Assembly (NCBI GenBank): GCA_013698435.1
Contig: JACCVA010000179.1
Span: forward strand, 1-23,150
Reading direction: 5' to 3'
From: Nocardioidaceae bacterium
GTDB taxonomy: Bacteria > Actinomycetota > Actinomycetes > Propionibacteriales > Nocardioidaceae
DNA length: 23,150 nucleotides
Shown: positions 1 through 7,758 of the stretch, piece after piece
Numbering within the stretch: position 1 is the stretch's first letter
How the letters are laid out: each line of letters opens with the position of its first letter
Made by a program: the position numbers and the translations under genes
Notes under the pieces: model-generated
Databases searched by the model: none
The model's input: only the letters and a program-made list of their open reading frames with translations
Told to the model about the DNA's origin: nothing

Positions 1-409
1 GTGAGTCGGGGAAGTACAGGCTGAGCCACCCGAACGCGATCGCGATGAACGTCTGGCCGCCGAACTTCGCCTTGCTGCGCAGGCCAAGGCTGCGCTGCTT
101 CACGATCTTGATGTAGTCGTCGACGAACCCGACGGCGCCGAGGCCGACGAACAAGAAGAGCAGCAGCAGCGCGGATGCCGACGGCAGGTCGCGGGTCAGC
201 AGCTTCGCGCCGAAGTAGGCGACAAGCGTGGCAAGGATGATGACGAGGCCGCCCATGGTCGGCGTCCCACGCTTGGTGTGGTGAGAGGTGGGGCCGTCGT
301 CTCGGATCAGCTGCCCGTATCCCCGCCTGGCCAGGACCGAGATCGCCCACCGGGTGCCGAGCAGGGTGCCGATGAGTCCCAGACCGCCGGCGAACAGCAA
401 CGCCCTCAC
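1..409 (-). CDS. mraY: MraY, phospho-N-acetylmuramoyl-pentapeptide transferase (N-terminal 136 residues; cut by window edge)
   Basis: Integral membrane enzyme that moves phospho-MurNAc-pentapeptide from UDP to undecaprenyl phosphate, giving lipid I. Only the N-terminal part lies in the window; the frame is open to base 1. Visible family signatures are the first cytoplasmic loop with RDDGPTSHHTKRGTPTMGG, and FVDDYIK with the paired aspartates needed for catalysis, followed by the lysine-rich QRSLGLRSKAKF stretch. Hydrophobic segments flank these loops. The start is GTG at 409-407, whose GTGA overlaps the murF stop, so translation is probably coupled to murF. The gene is the last visible member of the mraZ-led operon. 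Identity is certain from the motifs; the C-terminal part cannot be judged. Confidence 0.96.
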   Translation of the reverse strand, partial: MRALLFAGGLGLIGTLLGTRWAISVLARRGYGQLIRDDGPTSHHTKRGTPTMGGLVIILATLVAYFGAKLLTRDLPSASALLLLFLFVGLGAVGFVDDYIKIVKQRSLGLRSKAKFGGQTFIAIAFGWLSLYFPDS

Positions 410-1812
410 CTACCGGCCTCCGTCCTGTTGGCAAGCAGCGCCAGCGCAACCTTCTCCAGACCCACGGCTCTCGATGCTTTCACGAGGACCACGTCACCGG
501 CGCGCACCGCGCCCTGCACGAAGGCGGCTGCCTCGTCGGCGTCGGCGACCAGGACCGGCTCCGGCTCGCCCAAAGGCGCCTTCCCGGCGTCCTTGAGCAT
601 GGCGCGGGCACCTGCACCCACGGCGACCAGCTGGGTGATGCCGAGCTGCCGGGTCAGCCGTCCGACATCGACGTGCGCTTCGGCACTTCCGGGCCCGAGC
701 TCCAGCATCTCGCCCAGCACCGCGAACGTTCTCGCCGGCGGTCGGCGACTTCGGCCGATCTGGGCGAGGGTCTCTATCGCCGCTCGCATGCTGTCGGGGT
801 TCGCGTTGTAGGCATCGTTGATGACGGTCACGCCCTGACCGCTCTCGCCTACCTCCATCCTCCACGATGACCGCGGCTCGGCACCGTCCAAAGAGGCAAC
901 CACAGCTGCCAGCGGCAGCCCCAGCCCGGTCGTGACCGCAACCACGGCTGCGGCGTTTGCTGCATGATGCGCGCCGACGAGCCCGAGCTGGACCCGCGAG
1001 CGAACGTCGCGCACGGTCAGGTCGAACCCAACCCGGCCGGCGCCGTCGAGGGTCACCTCGCTGACGTGCACGTCGGCCGTCGGGAGCGTCCCGAACGTCA
1101 CCACGCGGGCGGACGTACGGTCGCGCATGGCCGCGACGCGTGGATCGTCGATGTTCAAGACGGCGTGGCCGTCGGTGGGCAGAGCCTCGACGAGCTCGCC
1201 CTTGGCCGCGGCGATGCCCGCCCGCGACCCGAACTCGCCGAGGTGGGCGGAGCCGACATTGAGCACGAGCCCGACGGAGACAGGGGCGATCGAGGTCAGG
1301 TAGGAGATGTGACCGGGTCCCCGTGCACCCATCTCGAGCACCAGGTAGCGGGTTGACGCGGTGGCGCGCAGCACCGTCAGCGGTACGCCGATCTCGTTGT
1401 TCAAGGAGCCTTCGGGCGCAACCGTCTCGCCGAAGCCTTCGAGCACGTGCGCGAGCAGGTCCTTGGTGGTGGTCTTGCCCTGCGACCCCGTCAGACCGAT
1501 GACCGTCAGCTCCGTCAGGCCCGACGCGACATGCTTCGCCAGCCGCCCGAGCGCCTCGATGACGTCATCGACCTGCACTGCCGGTACGCCGACGGCTCGG
1601 CGTACGAGTGCGCCAGCGGCTCCGGCCGTGACCGCCCGCACGGCGAAGTCGTGACCGTCGACGCGCTCCCCCTCGACGGCGACGAACAGCCCGTTCGGTT
1701 CGACCTCGCGGGAGTCCCGGAACGGTGCGCCTGTCACCTCGAGGCCGTTCGAGCCGTCCACCACCCGGCCACCGACGGCCCGGGCGATCTGACCGAGCGT
1801 CATCGAGATCAT
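406..1812 (-). CDS. murF: MurF, UDP-MurNAc-tripeptide--D-Ala-D-Ala ligase
   Basis: Cytoplasmic ATP-dependent Mur ligase that adds the D-Ala-D-Ala dipeptide to UDP-MurNAc-tripeptide, completing the pentapeptide precursor. It is 468 residues, normal for the family. The N-terminal substrate domain (about 1-100) is followed by the ATP-binding P-loop GSQGKTTT at 109-116, then EMGARGPGHI near 160-170, and the central-to-C-terminal INDAYNANPDSM motif typical of MurF rather than MurC, D or E. ATG at 1812-1810 overlaps the murE stop as ATGA, and the stop overlaps the mraY GTG start. A second in-frame ATG three codons in (MISM) is an alternative start. Nothing looks broken. Confidence 0.97.
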   Translation of the reverse strand: MISMTLGQIARAVGGRVVDGSNGLEVTGAPFRDSREVEPNGLFVAVEGERVDGHDFAVRAVTAGAAGALVRRAVGVPAVQVDDVIEALGRLAKHVASGLTELTVIGLTGSQGKTTTKDLLAHVLEGFGETVAPEGSLNNEIGVPLTVLRATASTRYLVLEMGARGPGHISYLTSIAPVSVGLVLNVGSAHLGEFGSRAGIAAAKGELVEALPTDGHAVLNIDDPRVAAMRDRTSARVVTFGTLPTADVHVSEVTLDGAGRVGFDLTVRDVRSRVQLGLVGAHHAANAAAVVAVTTGLGLPLAAVVASLDGAEPRSSWRMEVGESGQGVTVINDAYNANPDSMRAAIETLAQIGRSRRPPARTFAVLGEMLELGPGSAEAHVDVGRLTRQLGITQLVAVGAGARAMLKDAGKAPLGEPEPVLVADADEAAAFVQGAVRAGDVVLVKASRAVGLEKVALALLANRTEAGR

Positions 1813-3359
1813 GCGAGCCCGCCTTGGGCGAGACGCTCGAGGACCGCGGCGGCGACCGTCCGGTCGTCGAACGGGTGAAGAGTGCCGCCGATGTCCTGGC
1901 CGGTCTCGTGACCCTTGCCTGCGATCAGCACGGTGTCGCCGGGACCTGCCTCGCCGAGGGCAAAGCTGATCGCCGCCTCCCGGTCTCCGATCTCGTGCAG
2001 CTCCGCGGCCGTCGCCGCCTCCACGGCTCCCGCCATCAGCTGGGCCCGGACGGCGGAAGGCTCCTCGCTCCTCGGGTTGTCGTCAGTGACGACCACGACG
2101 TCGGCAGTCCGCGCGGCGGCCTCCCCCATCAACGGGCGCTTGCCCTGGTCGCGGTCGCCGCCCGCGCCGACCACGAGCAGCAGCCGTCCTGCCGTGACCT
2201 TGCGCAGCGCCAGCAAGGTGGCTGACAGCGCGTCGGGCTTGTGGGCGTAGTCGACGATCACCGCGAAGTCCTGTCCACGGTCGACCGGCTCCATCCGCCC
2301 AGGCACGCCCGCGATCGCGGAGATGGCGCCGGCGGCGGCCGCCACGTCGCCGCCGATCTCGCCGATGCAGGCGAGTGCGCAAACAGCGTTGGAGACGTTG
2401 AACTCACCCGGCAGGCAGATCGCGGCGTCGACGCGCGTTCCCTCCGGACCGGTGAGCACGAAGGATGAGCCCTGGTGGGTCGTGGTGACCTGGGTTCCTC
2501 GCCAATCGGCGTCACCTCCGCCCGTTGCGTAGGTCGTGAGGGCGATCTCGGCTCCCTGGCGGAGGCGTGCGACCTCGGGGTCGTCACTGTTGAGGAGGCC
2601 ACGAGCCGCCCGCGACGGGGTGAACAGGCTCGCCTTGGCCGCGAAGTACTCCTCGACCGACCCGTGGAAGTCGAGGTGGTCACGGCCGAAGTTGGTGAAG
2701 GCGGCGAGGTCGAAGACGACGCCGTCGACGCGCCCGCTCACCAGCGCATGGCTGGAGACCTCCATCGCACAGACCTCGATGCCCTGCTCGCGCATCACGG
2801 CGAACAAGGCGTGCAGGTCGGGTGCCTCCGGGGTCGTCAGGCTGCTGGGCACCACCCGGCCGGCGATCCGGGTCCCCATCGTGCCGATGACCGCCGTACG
2901 CCGGCCGGCACCCGCGAGCCCGGCCTCGATGAGGTGCGTCGTCGTGGTCTTGCCCTGGGTGCCTGTCACGCCGATGACGGTGAGCGTTTCGGCGGGGTAG
3001 CCGTAGATGAGCGCTGCCGTGGAGCCCAGCCAGCGTCGGGGCTCGTCGACCACGAGCATCGGCAGCACAGAGCCGGCGGCCATTGCTGCACCTGCGTTGT
3101 CCGTGAGCCAGGCGCTCGCACCGGCGGCCTCTGCGTCACCCAGATAGCGGGCACCGTGAGTGAGTCCCCCGGCCCTGGCGACATAGAGGTCACCCGGCTG
3201 CACGTGCCGCGAGGACTGGGCGACCCCCGTCACCTCGACCTCCTGGCCCGGCCTCAGCTGGTCGCCGGCACCGAGGTGGGCCGCGACGTCACGCAGGCTG
3301 ACCGGCGTGACGGAGGACGGCCTCGCGGGCGCACTCACGTTCGGGCTCTGGGGATGCAC
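1809..3359 (-). CDS. murE: MurE, UDP-MurNAc-L-Ala-D-Glu--diaminopimelate ligase
   Basis: Cytoplasmic Mur ligase adding the third stem-peptide residue. It is 516 residues with the P-loop GTQGKTTT at 133-140, the EVSSHAL motif near 200-206, TNFGRDHLDFHG at 222-233, the expected carbamylated lysine in YFAAKASLF (K242), and DDNPRSE at 426-432. The DNPR signature is the established marker of diaminopimelate-adding enzymes as opposed to lysine-adding ones. It does not separate meso- from LL-DAP; many Nocardioidaceae use LL-DAP. The start is GTG at 3359-3357, 22 nt after ftsI, with no strong ribosome binding site; a second GTG seven codons later (NVSAPA) is possible, so the exact N-terminus is uncertain. 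The 3' end overlaps murF by ATGA. Confidence 0.96.
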   Translation of the reverse strand: MHPQSPNVSAPARPSSVTPVSLRDVAAHLGAGDQLRPGQEVEVTGVAQSSRHVQPGDLYVARAGGLTHGARYLGDAEAAGASAWLTDNAGAAMAAGSVLPMLVVDEPRRWLGSTAALIYGYPAETLTVIGVTGTQGKTTTTHLIEAGLAGAGRRTAVIGTMGTRIAGRVVPSSLTTPEAPDLHALFAVMREQGIEVCAMEVSSHALVSGRVDGVVFDLAAFTNFGRDHLDFHGSVEEYFAAKASLFTPSRAARGLLNSDDPEVARLRQGAEIALTTYATGGGDADWRGTQVTTTHQGSSFVLTGPEGTRVDAAICLPGEFNVSNAVCALACIGEIGGDVAAAAGAISAIAGVPGRMEPVDRGQDFAVIVDYAHKPDALSATLLALRKVTAGRLLLVVGAGGDRDQGKRPLMGEAAARTADVVVVTDDNPRSEEPSAVRAQLMAGAVEAATAAELHEIGDREAAISFALGEAGPGDTVLIAGKGHETGQDIGGTLHPFDDRTVAAAVLERLAQGGLA

Positions 3360-3381
3360 AGCCGAAGGCTAACAATCAGCC

Positions 3382-5253
3382 TCACCAGGTGATGGGGAGC
3401 GCGGGCTGGCGCTCCCCGGTGGGTGGTACGCCGAACTTCTGCAGGGTCGCTGCCATCAGGTCGTGGAAGACCGGCCCACCGGTGGTGCCGCCGCCGCCGC
3501 CGTCCTTCGGCTGCTGGACCACGACGTACACCACGAATCGCGGGTCGTCGGCAGGCGCGAACCCGGCGAACGACACCGTGAACGAGCCGTCGTAGCAGCC
3601 GCACGACTCGTCGACGCGCTGAGCCGTACCGGTCTTGCCGGCGATCCGGTAGCCGGCGATGTTGGCGTCAGGCGCGGTGCCGTCGGGGCCGGTCACCTCC
3701 TCCATCATTCGGGCCACCTGCTCGGCCGCCTGAGGAGAGACCACCCGGTGCCGCTCCGGGGCAGCGGCGGGGGTGACCTGCCCGGCGGGGTCGACGTAGC
3801 CCTCGATCAGCGACGGCTGCACGTAGACGCCGTTGTTCGCCACCGCCGCCACCGCCGCGGTCATCTGGACCGCGTTGACCGACAGCCCCTGGCCGAACGC
3901 GATCGTGTCGTGGGTGATCGCCAACCAGTCCTGCGGCTTGGGCAGCAGCCCCTTGGTCTCCCCGCCCAGTCCGACGTCGGTCTGCGCGCCCAGGCCGAAG
4001 TCGCGCAGGTAGCCGTACAGCTCACGGCTGGGCATCCGTTCGGCCGCGCGGACCGTGCCGATGTTGGACGACTTGGCCACCACTCCGGCCGCGGTCAGCC
4101 GCAGGGTGCCGTGGTAGAAGTAGTCGTGAATCGTGCTCTCGGCTCGAGGCAGCACGGACGGGACGACGAACTGGGTGCGGGGGGAGACGTAGCCCGCGTC
4201 GATGAGAGCCGCGAACGTCAGTACCTTCTCGACGCTTCCTGGCTCGTAGACGTCCTGCACGGCCCGCGACCCGTAGTCCTCCGGTGCCGAGAGCTTGCGG
4301 TCGTTGGGGTTGAAGGTAGGGGTGTCGGCCAGTGCCAGCAGCTCGCCGGTCTTGACGTCCATCACCACCGCGATGCCCGACGTACCGCCCGAGTCCCGGA
4401 CCGCCTGAGACAGCCGTCGTTGCGCCAGGAACTGGAGGTCCTGGTCGAGGGTGAGCTGCACCCCCGTTCCCTCCTTGGGCTGCTCGACGGTGCTGTCGGC
4501 CAGCGGGAGCTGCTGTCCGTCCGCCGACACCTCGAAGGTCGCAGATCCGTCGCGGCCGGCCAGGATCTGCTCGAACTCCGACTCGACCCCGGCACCGCCG
4601 TAGCCGTCGTCGGTCAAGAAGCCGACGATGTTGGCGGCGACGTCGTCGGCGGGGTAGGTGCGCAACGTGTCGTCGTCGACGTACACACCGGCGTAGTTGG
4701 AGCGGTGCAGGAACGCGACGACCGAGGCTGCCTTCTCGGGCTGCACGTGACGAGCAAGCTCGACGTAACGCGTGCTCGTCTTGCGGAGCAGCGTGACCGT
4801 GTCGATGTAGTCAGCACCGAGCCTGCGGTGCAGGACCGTCGCGATCTCGGTGGCGTCGCCATAGGCGTCGGTCGGGTCCGCCACGATCTTGCTGGCGTCG
4901 ACGGTCTCGGCGAGCGCCACCATGTTGCGGTCGTAGATGCCCGCCCGCGGCGCCTCGAGGGTGACGGTCTTCGCGCCCTTCTGCGCTGACAGTGCTGCGT
5001 AGTCGTTCTCGTCGATGCCCTGTAGCTGGATGAGTCGGGCGGCGAACAGCGAGAGCACGAACGCGACGACGCAGAAGCTGCTCCACAGCCGGAACGGGCC
5101 GGTGGCCAGCTTCATCGTGCGCGGGCGGCGCTTGAACCGCTTGCGGGTCCTCCGGTTGGGAACCGGCCGCCGGGCCGCCGACGCCGCGGATCGACGAGGG
5201 TTGCGGGGTCGGGCAACCGGCCTGCGCGGGCCAGTCGGCGTTCGCTGGGTCAC
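3382..5253 (-). CDS. ftsI: FtsI / PBP3-type class B penicillin-binding protein (septal D,D-transpeptidase)
   Basis: Septal peptidoglycan D,D-transpeptidase anchored by one N-terminal membrane helix. Numbering from the chosen start: a basic cytoplasmic tail rich in Arg/Pro (1-52), a membrane helix at about 56-77, a pedestal region (EAPRAGIYDRN near 100-110), then the transpeptidase domain with SVEK at 340-343 (catalytic Ser), SSN at 395-397 and KTGT at 540-543. All three active-site motifs are intact and there is no C-terminal PASTA domain. Two cysteines close to the KTG motif (551 and 553) are a small oddity. GTG at 5253 was chosen because GAGG lies 6 nt upstream; a GTG at 5265 would add four residues and has a weaker site. 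It sits between the FtsL-like gene and murE, the usual dcw order. Confidence 0.95.
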   Translation of the reverse strand: MTQRTPTGPRRPVARPRNPRRSAASAARRPVPNRRTRKRFKRRPRTMKLATGPFRLWSSFCVVAFVLSLFAARLIQLQGIDENDYAALSAQKGAKTVTLEAPRAGIYDRNMVALAETVDASKIVADPTDAYGDATEIATVLHRRLGADYIDTVTLLRKTSTRYVELARHVQPEKAASVVAFLHRSNYAGVYVDDDTLRTYPADDVAANIVGFLTDDGYGGAGVESEFEQILAGRDGSATFEVSADGQQLPLADSTVEQPKEGTGVQLTLDQDLQFLAQRRLSQAVRDSGGTSGIAVVMDVKTGELLALADTPTFNPNDRKLSAPEDYGSRAVQDVYEPGSVEKVLTFAALIDAGYVSPRTQFVVPSVLPRAESTIHDYFYHGTLRLTAAGVVAKSSNIGTVRAAERMPSRELYGYLRDFGLGAQTDVGLGGETKGLLPKPQDWLAITHDTIAFGQGLSVNAVQMTAAVAAVANNGVYVQPSLIEGYVDPAGQVTPAAAPERHRVVSPQAAEQVARMMEEVTGPDGTAPDANIAGYRIAGKTGTAQRVDESCGCYDGSFTVSFAGFAPADDPRFVVYVVVQQPKDGGGGGTTGGPVFHDLMAATLQKFGVPPTGERQPALPITW

Positions 5254-5272
5254 CGATCCCCTCACCCGTGCT

Positions 5273-5337
5273 CGGCTGTGACGTATGTGGCGGCTGGTGC
5301 TGAAGTTATTTGTATCCCGGGCCTACGGCTGTGACGT
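5273..5337. repeat. 12-nt direct repeat across the ftsL-ftsI junction
   Basis: CGGCTGTGACGT occurs at 5273-5284 and again at 5326-5337, 53 nt apart. The second copy overlaps the last codons of the FtsL-like gene. Between the copies, on the minus strand, is an unusually AT-rich patch reading ATACAAATAACTT (5314-5302). The repeat and the patch are seen directly. Whether they form an internal ftsI promoter with paired binding sites, or are the trace of a small duplication, is not decided by the sequence. Confidence 0.5.
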
Positions 5338-5910
5338 GGAGGCGGGTTCCGTGTCGGGAGACTTTGTTGAAGTCGGGGCGCCGGACTGCGGCTTGTCGGC
5401 CTTGTGCTGCACGAGCGCGGCCACTCCGCTGAGATGCTCACCGGCAAGCTCCGGCGGCACCTTCCCCGCACTCGGGTCGCTCGGGACGGCGGAGGTGCCG
5501 AGGTCGACCTTGTTGATGGCCACACCAGGCGCGGCGGCACCGACGATCTTGCCGGTCTCGATCGAGAGGAACGCCGGGCTGTCGTTGCGCACCATGCCCA
5601 GCCGCAGCGCCCGCTCGGCGAGGTTCTGCGGCTGCTGGAGATCGGCAACCTGTACGCGCAGGTTCTGCTGCCGCAAGGTCAAGTCGTCGGAGGTCTGGCG
5701 CAGGTCGGTGACCTCGTACGCGCCCCGCTGGAGACCGGTATTGAGCAGCAGCAGCCCGACCAGCCCGAGACCGAGCACGCTGACGACCAGCAGCACGAAC
5801 GGGATTCGCGGCGTGCGTGCCGCCACCTTGGGCACGATCGTCAGCCGCGGCCGCGGCAGCGGCGCGGGCCGCAGGCTCCGGGCCCGTGCGGTGCTCAGCA
5901 GTGAGCTCAT
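5323..5910 (-). CDS. ftsL: FtsL-like bitopic cell division protein
   Basis: Likely FtsL-type septum protein, which with an FtsB/DivIC-like partner recruits and activates the FtsW-FtsI synthase. Of 195 residues, a basic N-terminal tail (1-36, many Arg/Pro) is followed by one membrane helix at about 37-59 and a predicted coiled coil at about 66-95 (heptad-like LRQTSDDLTLRQQNLRVQ). Then comes the family-style tail AERALRLGMVRND at 98-110, and a Pro/Ala/Ser-rich extracellular end. FtsL proteins are poorly conserved in sequence, so the call rests on topology plus its position between rsmH and ftsI. ATG at 5910 overlaps the rsmH stop (ATGA) and has a strong GGGAGG ribosome binding site 4 nt upstream. 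The C-terminal extension of about 70 residues is longer than in short FtsL proteins. Confidence 0.82.
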   Translation of the reverse strand: MSSLLSTARARSLRPAPLPRPRLTIVPKVAARTPRIPFVLLVVSVLGLGLVGLLLLNTGLQRGAYEVTDLRQTSDDLTLRQQNLRVQVADLQQPQNLAERALRLGMVRNDSPAFLSIETGKIVGAAAPGVAINKVDLGTSAVPSDPSAGKVPPELAGEHLSGVAALVQHKADKPQSGAPTSTKSPDTEPASTSQP

Positions 5911-6860
5911 GCCGCCTCCCTCACGCGGACAGCGGCTCGCACCCGCACCGAGGCGGCTCGCTGGTTGTGCTGGACGTCTTCGGCGCTGGCAACCTCGGCA
6001 CCGCGGGTGAGGAGCCGGAGCTCCGGCTCGTGTCCCGGCGGGACGACGGGCAGGTCGAGCGGGGCGGTAGACCTGGCGCGCGGAGCAAGCGCATGCTTGG
6101 CGAGGCGGTCCTCGAGCGAGTGGTAGGACATCACGACGATGCGGCCCCCGACAGCGAGCGCGTCGACGGCCGCGGGCAGGGCCCGCTCGAGGACAGCGAG
6201 CTCGTCGTTGACCGCGATCCGCAGCGCTTGGAAGGTGCGCTTGGCGGGGTTTCCCCCGGTACGACGGACCGCTGCCGGGATCGAGGAACGCACCAGGTCG
6301 ACGAGCCGGGCGCTGGTCGCGAACGGCTCGCGCTCGCGTTCGCGCACCACAGCCTCGGCGATGCGCCGCGAGTACCGTTCCTCGCCGTAGCGCGAGAGGA
6401 TGCGCGACAGCTCCTGGACAGAGGCCGTGTTGAGAAGCTCAGCGGCGGTGGTGCCCCGCTGCTGGTCCATCCGCATGTCGAGTGGCGCGTCGTGAGCGTA
6501 GGCGAAGCCCCGGTCGGTCTCGTCGAGCTGCATCGACGAGACACCCAGGTCGAACAGCACTCCCTGCACCCGGTCGAGGCCGAGCCGCGCGAGCACGTCG
6601 GGGATCTCGTCGTACACCGCGTGCACCAGTGTGGTCCGTTCGGCGAACGGCTGCAGCCGCTCGCCGGCCAGCTCCAACGCCTTGGCGTCGCGGTCGAGGC
6701 CGACCAGGTACGCCCGGGGACACGCGGCGAGAATCGCCTCCGCGTGGCCGGCGAGTCCCAGCGTCGCGTCGACCAGCACCGACGCCGGCTCGGCGAGTGC
6801 CGGCGCGACGAGTGCGACCACCCGGTCAACCAGGACCGGGACATGGCGTGGTTGGGTCAT
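5907..6860 (-). CDS. rsmH: RsmH, 16S rRNA (cytosine(1402)-N4)-methyltransferase
   Basis: SAM-dependent methyltransferase (old name MraW) that N4-methylates C1402 in the decoding centre of 16S rRNA. At 317 residues it has the standard length. Motifs in order: HVPVL at 6-10, the SAM-binding DATLGLAGHAEAIL at 31-44 (most relatives have GGGGH), GLDRD at 54-58, LFDLGVSSMQLD at 102-113, RGFAYAHDAPLDMRMD at 117-132, and SYHSLEDR in the C-terminal third. ATG at 6860 lies only 6 nt after the stop of the small membrane protein, with little Shine-Dalgarno sequence, so it is probably translated by coupling. The 3' end overlaps the FtsL-like gene. Confidence 0.96.
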   Translation of the reverse strand: MTQPRHVPVLVDRVVALVAPALAEPASVLVDATLGLAGHAEAILAACPRAYLVGLDRDAKALELAGERLQPFAERTTLVHAVYDEIPDVLARLGLDRVQGVLFDLGVSSMQLDETDRGFAYAHDAPLDMRMDQQRGTTAAELLNTASVQELSRILSRYGEERYSRRIAEAVVREREREPFATSARLVDLVRSSIPAAVRRTGGNPAKRTFQALRIAVNDELAVLERALPAAVDALAVGGRIVVMSYHSLEDRLAKHALAPRARSTAPLDLPVVPPGHEPELRLLTRGAEVASAEDVQHNQRAASVRVRAAVRVREAA

Positions 6861-6866
6861 CTGAGG

Positions 6867-7022
6867 TCAGCCGGCCAGCTTCGTCACGAGCAGCAGCCCG
6901 ATGGCCATCGCGGTTGACGCGAGCGCCGAGGTGACGATCACGGCGACGCCGTCCTTGACGACCTCGCGGACTCGGCGGACCGGCTGTTCGGCCTCGCGGG
7001 CGCTGGCTCCCCAACTCGACAT
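6867..7022 (-). CDS. Small single-pass membrane protein (51 aa) between mraZ and rsmH
   Basis: No family is recognised. The 51 residues begin MSSWGASAREAEQPVRRVRE, a charged presumably cytoplasmic segment (1-25), followed by one hydrophobic helix at about 26-48 (VAVIVTSALASTAMAIGLLLV) and a four-residue KLAG end. ATG at 7022-7020 is preceded by AAGGG with a 6-nt spacer. It lies on the operon strand, 6 nt before rsmH and 224 nt after mraZ. Tight spacing, a ribosome binding site and a coherent membrane topology support a real gene. By position it could act in division or wall synthesis, but that is inference only. Confidence 0.72.
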   Translation of the reverse strand: MSSWGASAREAEQPVRRVREVVKDGVAVIVTSALASTAMAIGLLLVTKLAG

Positions 7023-7171
7023 GTTCGACCCTTCGGAGGTGTGAATGCGACACGGTCGCGGCGGTGACGCGGTGCTGGCTCGGCGGCGGCGGACGGAGGT
7101 GCTGCGGACGGGTGAGGCTGACTGCCGTTCGTACGGCCAGGCCCCCGTCCGCTCCTTCACTGACCGCTCGT

Positions 7172-7241
7172 CTGGCACCGGGGAAGGTGCGCCAGAAGAG
7201 CCGAAGGGGCGGCTCGGAGACCTCGACGTACGACGTCGGGG
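7172..7241 (-). other. Two hairpins in the mraZ-to-small-protein spacer (possible attenuator)
   Basis: In the 224-nt spacer after mraZ, plus-strand bases 7221-7229 (CCTCGACGT) and 7233-7241 (ACGTCGGGG) can pair as a 9-bp stem with one G-U pair and a 3-nt loop, starting 5 nt after the mraZ stop. A second imperfect hairpin pairs CTGGCACC (7172-7179) with GGTGCGCCAG (7186-7195), with a two-base bulge. No U-tract follows either on the transcribed strand, so neither is a typical intrinsic terminator. They could slow polymerase or set mRNA ends between mraZ and the rest of the operon. The rest of the spacer shows nothing recognisable. Confidence 0.4.
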
Positions 7242-7246
7242 TCGCC

Positions 7247-7684
7247 CTAGAACTGGTGGGAGCCGGGGAGCACCTCCTCCGACCAGTCCGCGTAGGCGGA
7301 CTCCTGCTCGGCGCTGTAGGTCGCCCAGGCCGCCGCGTCCCAGATCTCGACCCGGGTGTAGGCACCGATCACGACGCAGTCGCGGGTGAGTCCGGCGTAC
7401 TCGCGCAGCGCAGGGGGCAAGGTGACGCGTCCCTGCTTGTCCGCGCTCTCCGCGGACGCGCCGGCAAACAGCATCCGCATGAAGTCGCGGCCGCGGCGGT
7501 TGGTCACCGGGGTCTCGCGCAGGCTCTCGGTGAAGCGTCGGAACTCTGCGCTCGGCCACACGTAGAGGCAGCGCTCCTGTCCCATCGTCACCACGAGCCC
7601 CTCCGACAGCTCGTCGCGGAACTTCGCGGGCAGGAAGAGACGGCCCTTGTCGTCCAGGCGAGGCGTGTGCGTCCCCAAGAACAT
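7247..7684 (-). CDS. mraZ: MraZ, dcw operon transcriptional regulator
   Basis: DNA-binding regulator at the head of the dcw operon; in E. coli it represses its own promoter. It is 145 residues with two SpoVT/AbrB-like halves, each carrying the conserved DxxxR-type motif: DDKGRLFLPAKFRDEL at 11-26 and DKQGRVTLPPALREYA at 82-97. ATG at 7684 has a strong AGGGAGG ribosome binding site (7700-7694) at 9 nt. Its predicted promoter and repeat boxes lie immediately upstream. It is the first gene of the minus-strand cluster. MraZ forms ring-shaped oligomers, which fits recognition of several evenly spaced boxes. Confidence 0.96.
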   Translation of the reverse strand: MFLGTHTPRLDDKGRLFLPAKFRDELSEGLVVTMGQERCLYVWPSAEFRRFTESLRETPVTNRRGRDFMRMLFAGASAESADKQGRVTLPPALREYAGLTRDCVVIGAYTRVEIWDAAAWATYSAEQESAYADWSEEVLPGSHQF

Positions 7685-7716
7685 GGACGAACACCTCCCT
7701 GACGCTCATCGACATC

Positions 7717-7751
7717 CTCCATTACGCTCCACTCTACCCCACAACTCTCCA
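7717..7751 (-). promoter_or_regulatory. MraZ-box array: four TGGRG repeats, 10-nt period
   Basis: On the minus strand TGGAG (7751-7747), TGGGG (7741-7737), TGGAG (7731-7727) and TGGAG (7721-7717) begin exactly 10 nt apart. A degenerate fifth unit, TGGTT, starts at 7761 in the same register. E. coli MraZ is known to bind TGGGN repeats separated by 5-nt spacers, which is the same 10-nt period, here with G or A at the fourth position. The array covers the predicted -10 element and the start-site region, which suits repression of the operon by MraZ. Confidence 0.8.
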
Positions 7752-7758
7752 TCGTCAA
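7731..7758 (-). promoter_or_regulatory. Predicted mraZ/dcw operon promoter
   Basis: TTGACG at 7758-7753 serves as -35 and TAGAGT at 7736-7731 as -10, with a 16-nt spacer. Both fit the actinobacterial housekeeping sigma pattern TTGACN and TANNNT. Transcription would begin near 7724, leaving a leader of about 40 nt before the mraZ ATG. The MraZ-box array overlaps the spacer, the -10 and the start region. Confidence 0.7.
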
